From contig JANQST010000262.1 in assembly GCA_028279155.1 (NCBI GenBank), positions 1 through 6,775 on the forward strand: a stretch of DNA of 6,775 nt. Reading direction: 5' to 3'. The position numbers and the translations under genes are program-made. This document shows, in pieces, positions 1 through 5,034 of this stretch (positions are counted from its first letter, which is position 1; each line of letters begins with the position of its first letter). Origin of the DNA: Cyclobacteriaceae bacterium. Its GTDB lineage: Bacteria; Bacteroidota; Bacteroidia; Cytophagales; Cyclobacteriaceae. The notes beneath the pieces were generated by a model that was not told the origin of the DNA, made no database searches, and was given only the letters and a program-made list of their open reading frames with translations.

Positions 1-827
1 GAATCTTCTACATCAGCAATTACATCTATGTGGCCTTCTTCTTTGGAAAAATGGAAAGCATTTGTAATCAAGTTCTTCAAAATAATGTTGAGCCGCGAGT
101 GGTCAACCTTTACACCGTTTTTGTAGCTGACTCTCTTAGCAATGTTTATTTTTTTGTCCTTGCTTTTTTCATTTACGACTTCCTCACATATTTCATCAAT
201 TGCATGAATCAAACTGATTTCTTCTTCTTTTATTGAAAACCGTTTGTTTACAGCATAATCACCTATTTCACGGATTATATGATCAAGTTTTTTGGCATTC
301 TCTCTTGCTTGATCCATGAAATGAACCAGCTCTTCCCTTGATTTGTCTTGTAAAGTGGTTAACCCAAGAATATTTGCTACCGGCCCTCTTATATCATGTG
401 ATATTCGATAAATAAATTGATCCAGGTCTCGTTTAAGTTTAGCTATTCGACCTTCAAGTTTTGTTCGAACCGTAATTGGTTCTAAAATTCCTATACCGAT
501 GTTTTTCTGGTAGGTGCTTGCGTGAAGTTTTAACCAGGTAACATCACCGTTTTTCTTGATGAAGCGCTTATCTAATTCAAAAAAATCAATATCACCGGAG
601 AAGACTTTCTCTGTCATTTTCATGTCCATCTCAAGATCATCTGGATGAGTCACACTTTGGATAGACTTTCCAATCAGCTCGTCTTTAGAATAGCCCAAAA
701 GTTTCGCGAAACTTTCATTCACATTGATATAAATACCATTCTGATCAATCAGACAAATCCCCTGTTGACTAACATCAAAAACTTGACTGTAAACGGATGG
801 TTCAATGGTAGGTTGGTGTTTACTCAT
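1..827 (-). CDS. PAS-domain sensor histidine kinase, N-terminal part (C-terminus beyond the left edge)
   Basis: This is a cytoplasmic two-component sensor kinase; 275 residues are visible. Residues about 12-125 form a PAS/PAC domain, with 'GYSKDELIGKS', 'HPDD' and 'KKNGDVTWLKL' typical of the fold. A short linker leads to the dimerisation and phosphoacceptor helix, where 'SHDIRGP' places the phosphorylated histidine at residue 144. The start of the HATPase domain is present, with the N-box 'NLITNAFHFS' (Asn256), but the ATP-lid glycine boxes lie outside the window. No transmembrane segment or signal peptide is seen, so it probably senses an internal cue through the PAS domain. The ATG at 825-827 is the only good start: an in-frame TGA lies seven codons upstream, and AAAGG sits a few bases before the ATG. 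The H-box wording is common in Bacteroidota kinases. The ligand and the partner regulator are unknown; no receiver gene is in view. Confidence 0.93.
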   Translation of the reverse strand, partial: MSKHQPTIEPSVYSQVFDVSQQGICLIDQNGIYINVNESFAKLLGYSKDELIGKSIQSVTHPDDLEMDMKMTEKVFSGDIDFFELDKRFIKKNGDVTWLKLHASTYQKNIGIGILEPITVRTKLEGRIAKLKRDLDQFIYRISHDIRGPVANILGLTTLQDKSREELVHFMDQARENAKKLDHIIREIGDYAVNKRFSIKEEEISLIHAIDEICEEVVNEKSKDKKINIAKRVSYKNGVKVDHSRLNIILKNLITNAFHFSKEEGHIDVIADVED

Positions 828-914
828 TGGCTGGCCTTTGGTTAATCAGTACTCACTCGCCTTCAATAATAGGGGAAATATTTCTTTAACTGAACAATGT
901 TTCGACCAAATGAG

Positions 915-1007
915 TCTTTTAACTAATTAGTGGCACGTATTAGCCTTTGGACAAAATAATATTCTGGAAAACCACTAAATGATGAATGAACTTTAATAGT
1001 TAAAAGA
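915..1007. repeat. Nested inverted repeat in the intergenic region and CAAX-protease stop
   Basis: TCTTTTAACTA at 915-925 is the exact reverse complement of TAGTTAAAAGA at 997-1007. Just inside these arms, TTAGTGG at 927-933 is the reverse complement of CCACTAA at 972-978. The left arm is nearly continuous, with one base between the two blocks. The right arm has an 18-nt insertion between the blocks. The left arm also contains the perfect palindrome ACTAATTAGT (922-931). The right outer arm overlaps the stop codon of the protease gene. No T-run follows on the minus strand, so it does not look like a standard intrinsic terminator. It may be an mRNA 3' structure, a regulator site ahead of the kinase gene, or a decayed palindromic repeat. 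Nothing else is recognisable in the 172-nt gap at 828-999. Confidence 0.5.
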
Positions 1008-1665
1008 AAAAACTAGCCACAGCTTCTTCTAATCCATGATATATCAAATAAATGGATATAAGATCGAATGAGGCATGAAGGACAATCAGCAACCAAAGAT
1101 TTCTCTTGTTCACATAGTAAATAATTCCAATAATCATTCCAACCAATGTGGCGTGAATGGCTCCATGTACACCCTGGTAAATGTGAGGGTGGCCAAAAAT
1201 CACACTCCCAAGAGTGACTATCATCAGGTTCGCTTTCATACTTTCACCTAACCACTTTTGCAGTCTTGTGTAAACGAATCCCCGAAATAACACCTCTTCA
1301 CCAAATCCTGCTGATACAATTACGAAAAGTGATAAAGAAAGTGCTGCAGTTAAATTGTCTTCTAAAAACTGGAAATTGGTATTCGTTGGCTCAGCGCCCA
1401 ACAACGTCATGACAACCGATTTAAAAAATAATTTCAAGAAGATTCCCGTAGGAATACCAATCAAAAATACCTTTATCCAACTCGATGGTTTCGAAAGCCC
1501 TAATTCACTAAAAGGTAGCTTAATAAGCCGTTTCCAAATAAAGATCAGTATTACCCCTGGAAGCGGAATGAATGCACCGATTGGTGTTATGACGAAGAAT
1601 GACACTAATTGCCCAGCTGTTGATTTACTCAGCCAATGTCCGAAAGGGCTTAGTTTTTGACTCAT
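1000..1665 (-). CDS. CPBP family intramembrane metalloprotease (CAAX prenyl-protease-like, Abi)
   Basis: This 221-residue integral membrane protein carries all the hallmark motifs of the CPBP (PF02517) intramembrane glutamic/metalloprotease family. Motif 1 is 'GEEVLFRG', with Glu123, Glu124 and Arg128. Motif 2 is 'FGHPH', with Phe157 and His161. The last motif is 'HASFD', with His197 and Asp201. Hydrophobic segments lie at about 15-44, 63-90, 106-121, 145-158, 168-185 and 188-210. These suit a multi-pass protein whose active site is buried in the bilayer. Length is normal and the catalytic set is complete, so it is probably active. Bacterial members process or degrade membrane peptides, and some act in bacteriocin self-immunity, but nothing nearby names a substrate. 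The ATG at 1663-1665 is chosen because the protein then starts just before the first hydrophobic stretch. It reads in the same direction as the small gene upstream, but the 120-nt gap suggests its own promoter. Confidence 0.9.
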   Translation of the reverse strand: MSQKLSPFGHWLSKSTAGQLVSFFVITPIGAFIPLPGVILIFIWKRLIKLPFSELGLSKPSSWIKVFLIGIPTGIFLKLFFKSVVMTLLGAEPTNTNFQFLEDNLTAALSLSLFVIVSAGFGEEVLFRGFVYTRLQKWLGESMKANLMIVTLGSVIFGHPHIYQGVHGAIHATLVGMIIGIIYYVNKRNLWLLIVLHASFDLISIYLIYHGLEEAVASFFF

Positions 1666-1773
1666 GCATCAAAGTAACGGATAGTACCTTTTGATGAAGT
1701 CAATTTTTATAAATGTTAATAAGATTGGTTGGTGGTGATGGTGACCAGAGCGAATGTATCTAACAACTTGATA

Positions 1774-1802
1774 TAAAAAGATGCCTCAGCCGGCCTTCGG
1801 CA
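1774..1802 (-). terminator. Possible weak intrinsic terminator after the 60-residue gene
   Basis: On the minus strand, TGCC and GGCA (1799-1802 and 1782-1785) can pair around a GC-rich interior, and the sequence continues directly into a T-rich run (complement of 1774-1780). The stop codon of the small gene lies inside the hairpin. The stem is short and the interior pairs poorly, so the call is tentative. It would separate the small gene from the downstream protease gene. Confidence 0.3.
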
Positions 1803-1968
1803 AATGAATGTACCTACTTACCTCATAAAAGCTTAACCCTGCCTTTTCAATCTTCCGATTTAAGGATTCATAAAGCTTAATGTGATCGATAAGATCCATT
1901 TCTAATTCATCCACGTTCTTAAGGCGGGCATATTCTTCAGCTAATTCTTCAACCTTTGAGGTACTCAT
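1786..1968 (-). CDS. Hypothetical 60-residue acidic protein
   Basis: I do not recognise this protein. It is small, rich in Glu, Leu and Lys, and lacks a signal peptide, transmembrane segment or cysteine. Residues about 3-45 look helical and amphipathic, for example 'KVEELAEEYARLKN' and 'LIDHIKLYESLNRKIEKAG'. The tail 'SFYEVSRYIHLPKAG' weakly recalls a helix-turn-helix fragment, but this is not convincing. Support for it being real comes from its sensible composition, lack of rare features, an ATG start, and an otherwise empty stretch of about 425 nt at 1666-2091. It starts 123 nt from the AT-rich block that lies upstream of the plus-strand oxidoreductase, so the two genes are divergent. It may be a small adaptor or regulator, or the remnant of a longer gene. 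Confidence 0.5.
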   Translation of the reverse strand: MSTSKVEELAEEYARLKNVDELEMDLIDHIKLYESLNRKIEKAGLSFYEVSRYIHLPKAG

Positions 1969-2033
1969 ACAAGCATTTTTTTATAATGCCAAGTTGAGGC
2001 TACAACACTCCATCCACAATACCCACTTTAGGG

Positions 2034-2102
2034 TAATTTGAATTTTTAATAGTATTATTTTAATAATATTTATAATTATTTAAATAATAGTTTGAAAAAA
2101 TT
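2034..2102. promoter_or_regulatory. AT-rich divergent promoter region with two AT palindromes
   Basis: These 69 nt contain four G and no C. Within them are TATTATT-TT-AATAATA (2053-2068) and the perfect 14-nt palindrome ATTATTTAAATAAT (2075-2088). The region lies between the minus-strand small gene and the plus-strand oxidoreductase, where divergent promoters are expected. TTTG occurs at 2037-2040 and 2091-2094, but I could not find a full Bacteroidota-type TTG / TAnnTTTG pair with correct spacing. Palindromes arise easily in such skewed DNA, so a specific binding site is not claimed. Easy melting or nucleoid-protein binding would be in keeping with the composition. Confidence 0.4.
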
Positions 2103-2140
2103 CAGAAATCAACCCCTCATAATGTATCGGCAATTACACA

Positions 2141-2175
2141 GTTCATCTGTTGAACAAAGAATTGAACGAGGTTCA
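2141..2175. promoter_or_regulatory. Cluster of four GTTCA/TGAAC half-sites in the oxidoreductase leader
   Basis: GTTCA occurs at 2141-2145 and 2171-2175, and its reverse complement TGAAC at 2151-2155 and 2163-2167. The first and second form one dyad with a 5-nt spacer. The third and fourth form another with a 3-nt spacer. In RNA, the first could instead pair with the third and the second with the fourth. The cluster lies downstream of the AT-rich block and 49 nt before the chosen ATG. It could be a regulator operator or a switching leader hairpin. No protein is known to bind it. Confidence 0.4.
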
Positions 2176-2223
2176 TTTATTATCCAACTATCTTTAAAAC
2201 ACGATCAACCAACTGAAAAATCA

Positions 2224-3594
2224 ATGAGCAAGTACGATGCAATCATTATCGGGACAGGACAGGCAGGACCTTCACTAGCAGCACGATTTGCCGCAGAAGG
2301 TCACAAAACGGCTATTATCGAAAAGTCTCATTTTGGAGGAACCTGTGTAAACACCGGCTGTACTCCTACCAAAGCGCTAGTCGCCAGTGCGAGAAATGCC
2401 TTTATGGCCAGAAGGAGCTCAGATTTTGGCGTTAATATCGATGGAGAAATCACGGTCGACATGAAGGCCGTCAAGGCACGAAAAGATAAGATTGTCAATC
2501 AATCCACAACCGGAGTTGAGAGTTGGTTGAAAAATACTGAGAACCTTACGGTGTATGAAGGGCATGCCCGATTTGAAAGCAATACAAGTATACGTGTGGG
2601 AGATGAGATATTAGAAGCAGATAAGATTTTCATTAATGTAGGCGGACAGGCATATGTGCCTGAAGGGTTTCAAAATGTCCCCCACCTCACGAATGCTGAA
2701 ATGATGGATGTGGACTTTGTTCCAGAGCATTTAGTGGTTGTTGGCGGCAGTTACATAGGTTTGGAGTTTGGTCAAATGTATCGTCGGTTTGGGAGTAAGG
2801 TCACGATTATAGAAAAAGGAGGACTGCTACTGTCACGTGAGGACGAGGATGTTTCAGCCGAGATCAAAAAAATACTAGAAGCTGAAGACATTGATATTAG
2901 GTTCAATTCAGAATGCATCAGTGGTGAAATGGAAGGTGATCAACTAGTGGTGAATGTCGATTGTGCTCAAGGTGATACGCGGGTCACTCCAAGTCATGTC
3001 CTTTTAGCTACAGGAAGAACCCCAAATACATACGATCTAGGCTTGGAAAATACAGATGTACAAACAAACGATCGAGGATATATTCAGGTGGATGATCAAC
3101 TTCAAACCAATGTCCCTGGAATCTGGGCATTAGGCGATTGCAATGGAAAAGGAGCTTTCACTCATACTGCTTACAATGATTTTGAAATTGTTGCAGCCAA
3201 TCTTTTTGATAATGATCCTAGAAAGGTTTCGGATCGAATCTTATGTTATGGACTATTTATCGATCCGGCTTTGGGCAGAATCGGGATGTCAGAGCAAGAA
3301 GCCAGAAAATCAGGAAAAAAAGTGCTGATTGGAAAACGGGAAATGCGTCGGATCGCGAGAGCCAAGGAAAAAGGTGAAACCTACGGATTCATGAAGATTC
3401 TTGTCGATGAGGAAACAGAAAAAATTCTAGGTGCCACTATTTTGGGAATTGAAGGAGACGAGATTATCCATTCTTTACTTGACATCATGTATGCAGATAA
3501 ACCATATACTGTGATTTCCCGTGCGGTTCATATTCATCCAACTGTTTCTGAATTAATTCCTACAACGCTGCAGGATCTAAAGCCATTGGCATAG
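2224..3594 (+). CDS. FAD-dependent class I pyridine nucleotide-disulfide oxidoreductase (MerA-like, PRK06370 type)
   Basis: This is a 456-residue soluble homodimeric flavoprotein of the lipoamide dehydrogenase/glutathione reductase/MerA superfamily. It starts with the FAD-binding Rossmann motif 'IIIGTGQAGPS' (glycines 10, 12, 15). The redox-active disulfide is 'GGTCVNTGCTPTK' (Cys41, Cys46). The NAD(P) domain motif is 'VVGGSYIGLEFG' (about 172-183), and Glu197 at the end of the second strand favours NADH. The second FAD motif is 'ALGDCNGKGAFTHTAYND' (303-319). The C-terminal dimerisation domain ends with 'HIHPTVSELIP', giving the catalytic His438/Glu443 pair. It has no N-terminal heavy-metal domain and no C-terminal Cys-Cys pair, so true mercuric reductase activity is unlikely although databases often use that name. 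The frame stays open upstream to a TTG at 2092, but the ATG at 2224 puts the Rossmann fold at the normal distance from the N-terminus. The substrate is unknown; a general thiol, quinone or disulfide role is inferred. Confidence 0.93.
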   Translation: MSKYDAIIIGTGQAGPSLAARFAAEGHKTAIIEKSHFGGTCVNTGCTPTKALVASARNAFMARRSSDFGVNIDGEITVDMKAVKARKDKIVNQSTTGVESWLKNTENLTVYEGHARFESNTSIRVGDEILEADKIFINVGGQAYVPEGFQNVPHLTNAEMMDVDFVPEHLVVVGGSYIGLEFGQMYRRFGSKVTIIEKGGLLLSREDEDVSAEIKKILEAEDIDIRFNSECISGEMEGDQLVVNVDCAQGDTRVTPSHVLLATGRTPNTYDLGLENTDVQTNDRGYIQVDDQLQTNVPGIWALGDCNGKGAFTHTAYNDFEIVAANLFDNDPRKVSDRILCYGLFIDPALGRIGMSEQEARKSGKKVLIGKREMRRIARAKEKGETYGFMKILVDEETEKILGATILGIEGDEIIHSLLDIMYADKPYTVISRAVHIHPTVSELIPTTLQDLKPLA

Positions 3595-3612
3595 ATGAGA
3601 TCTTGTTCTTAT

Positions 3613-3636
3613 TTTAGATAGTGATTTCTATCTGAA
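3613..3636. promoter_or_regulatory. Inverted repeat ending at the start codon of the LuxR-type gene
   Basis: AGATAG (3616-3621) and CTATCT (3628-3633) are perfect complements around a 6-nt loop. The pairing extends outward through one T:G position to T3613/A3636, so the right arm takes in the A of the ATG. In the 41-nt gap between the oxidoreductase and the regulator this is the only structure. As DNA it could be a dyad operator for the HTH protein it precedes (autoregulation). As RNA it would partly cover the ribosome landing site. No U-tract follows, so it is not a typical terminator. Confidence 0.4.
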
Positions 3637-4025
3637 TGAGACAAACGATTTTGATTTTTGGAGGATTAGCAGCAGCCATCTTCATCTTATTTGAGTTGAA
3701 CAAACTTTCTGTTTGGGGATTCACAAACACCTCGGAAGTGTTCATTATCGTTTCGGGCGTTTTATTTATTCTAATAGGCATACTTATTAGTAGATTTTCA
3801 ATTCAAAGAACAAAACCGCGATTAAGAAAAAAATCCAACTTGAGTAAACAAGAACACAAAGTGCTTATTTTGATGACAGATGGACTTTCTAATAATGAAA
3901 TAGCGGATCGTCTATTCATTTCTGAAAGCACTGTAAAAACCCATGTCTCACACATTTTATCAAAGCTCAAGGCAAAAAGGAGAACAGAAGCTGTCAAAAT
4001 AGGTAGGGATCTTGATCTTGTTTGA
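3636..4025 (+). CDS. Membrane-anchored LuxR/GerE-type HTH transcriptional regulator
   Basis: This 129-residue protein has two transmembrane helices followed by a DNA-binding domain. TM1 is about residues 4-22 and TM2 about 33-52, joined by roughly ten polar residues. Next comes a basic stretch 'RTKPRLRKK' (58-66), consistent with a cytoplasmic C-terminus by the positive-inside rule. Residues 68-124 are a complete GerE/LuxR HTH: 'LSKQEHKVLILMTDGLSNNE' leads to the recognition helix 'ISESTVKTHVSHILSKL'. There is no receiver, PAS or autoinducer domain, so this is not a classical response regulator or quorum sensor. It starts 41 nt after the oxidoreductase, with a dyad reaching its ATG and no Shine-Dalgarno. 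It is followed on the same strand by DUF4199 and NTF2-like genes, a set I recall from other Bacteroidota. It probably regulates its own cluster from the inner membrane; signal and targets are unknown. Confidence 0.88.
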   Translation: MRQTILIFGGLAAAIFILFELNKLSVWGFTNTSEVFIIVSGVLFILIGILISRFSIQRTKPRLRKKSNLSKQEHKVLILMTDGLSNNEIADRLFISESTVKTHVSHILSKLKAKRRTEAVKIGRDLDLV

Positions 4026-4140
4026 TTTTAGCCTGGTACTTTAGTTCCAAATCACTCACAAATTCAAAAATCCTACTTTCGATGGAGGTTTTTCGGATGC
4101 AAAAACTCTAAACTAGCCGGAAACACTAACTTCTATTGCT

Positions 4141-4638
4141 ATGAAAAATTATGTTATTCGTTACGGCTTAATTGGAGGAAGCATCTCCATTGGTTTAGGT
4201 ATCATCAATTGGTTCACCATTTCACAATGGTACGGTCCAACCGTGTCACAAGCGGTCGGGTGGCTATCCATCATCTTTTCACTTATGTGTGTGCCACTGG
4301 GAATAAAATACTACAGAGATAAACTAAATAACGGTAGTGTATCATTTGGAAAAGGGTTTGGTATTGGTACAGGAATCGCGTTGGTAGCATCTGTCGCGAT
4401 CTTCATATACAGCATGCTCTTTTATGCCTTTGCGGGAGATAGTTTTGATGAATGGAGCAAGCAAGGGCTCTCCGAAAATGAACTTATTGAATTACAGAAA
4501 CAAATGGAGCAAACTCCAGTCGTCTATTCTGATTGGTTTCAAAGCCTGATCTTAACGATATCTGTCTTCATCATTGGGATGATCATTAATCTTATAAGCA
4601 ATCTGGTATTGAAACGTACAACCATAGAATTAAACTAG
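4141..4638 (+). CDS. DUF4199 domain-containing membrane protein
   Basis: This 165-residue inner membrane protein has four hydrophobic segments at about 7-25, 37-57, 70-98 and 135-157. A polar loop (99-134, 'FDEWSKQGLSENELIELQKQ') separates the third and fourth. This layout, and the wording 'VSFGKGFGIGTGIALVAS' before the third helix, fit the DUF4199 family, which is found mainly in Bacteroidota and has no known function. Length is normal for the family. It begins 115 nt after the LuxR-type gene. That gap contains two -7-like TACTTT elements (4037-4044 TACTTTAG, with a TTG 22 nt upstream, and 4074-4081 TACTTTCG), so an internal promoter is possible but not shown. An imperfect dyad GTTTTT/AAAAAC lies at 4088-4106. 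The NTF2-like gene follows after 13 nt, so the two are almost certainly co-transcribed. No catalytic residues can be named. Confidence 0.85.
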   Translation: MKNYVIRYGLIGGSISIGLGIINWFTISQWYGPTVSQAVGWLSIIFSLMCVPLGIKYYRDKLNNGSVSFGKGFGIGTGIALVASVAIFIYSMLFYAFAGDSFDEWSKQGLSENELIELQKQMEQTPVVYSDWFQSLILTISVFIIGMIINLISNLVLKRTTIELN

Positions 4639-4651
4639 ACAACGTAGTATT

Positions 4652-5011
4652 ATGAGAAAATTAGTGGAAACATGGTTTCGCAAATGGGAAGAGGAAGACT
4701 TCCGAAACATTCCGGTATCAGATGACTTTAGGCATACTAGTCCATATGGAACCATTGATGGAAAAGCTCCATACATTCAACTTGTAGAGTCAAACAAAGA
4801 CAAGTTTTTGAACAATGTAATTGACATAAAGGATGAATTGTATGAAGACCATAAAGCTTGTGTTCGATATACCATCACTAACAATGCGGTAGGATTCACT
4901 ATGGAAGTCAGTGAGTGGTTTTATCAAAAAGGGGACCTTATCGGCGAGATCGTTGCCTACTACAATATTGAAGGAGAGATAAGCCAGGAGCGTAAGCTTA
5001 AGAACCAATAA
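4652..5011 (+). CDS. NTF2-like / SnoaL-like family protein
   Basis: This small 119-residue soluble protein has a cone-shaped alpha+beta-barrel fold of the nuclear transport factor 2 / SnoaL superfamily. An N-terminal helix (1-16, 'LVETWFRKWEEEDF') is followed by the family-typical 'DDFRHTSPYGTIDGKAPYI' (24-42). The later beta strands are seen as 'KACVRYTIT', 'TMEVSEWFYQKGDLIGEIVA' and 'YYNIEG'. The superfamily includes isomerases, hydrolases, dehydratases and non-enzymatic ligand binders. His28 and Asp25 face a pocket in some relatives, but no reaction can be assigned. It starts 13 nt after the DUF4199 gene and is probably translated from the same mRNA. It ends 23 nt before the converging norD stop. 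The pairing with DUF4199 and a LuxR-type protein is familiar in Bacteroidota, suggesting a shared and still undefined role. Confidence 0.85.
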   Translation: MRKLVETWFRKWEEEDFRNIPVSDDFRHTSPYGTIDGKAPYIQLVESNKDKFLNNVIDIKDELYEDHKACVRYTITNNAVGFTMEVSEWFYQKGDLIGEIVAYYNIEGEISQERKLKNQ

Positions 5012-5034
5012 GATCTCTGGCTGCTCAATTCAAT

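Noticed and set aside
645..845. Plus-strand open frame of 66 codons, and a similar one of 68 codons at 30-236
   Set aside because: Both lie antisense to the clearly coding PAS kinase and have no recognisable protein features.
1355..1660. Plus-strand open frame of 101 codons
   Set aside because: It is antisense to the CPBP protease, whose motifs are complete; the product resembles no family.
2092..2223. N-terminal extension of the oxidoreductase from a TTG
   Set aside because: The ATG at 2224 matches the normal family start, and the upstream stretch carries repeated half-sites and follows directly from the AT-rich block.
2224..3594. Calling the oxidoreductase merA
   Set aside because: The C-terminal Cys-Cys pair and metal-binding domain are absent, and no other mer gene is nearby.
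4088..4106. GTTTTT/AAAAAC dyad before the DUF4199 gene as a terminator
   Set aside because: It has only six weak A/T-rich pairs and no T-run after the stem.
4790..5008. Minus-strand frame of 72 codons; likewise frames at 3143-3328, 3803-3997 and 5424-5633
   Set aside because: Each overlaps a well-supported gene in another frame or strand and has no family resemblance.
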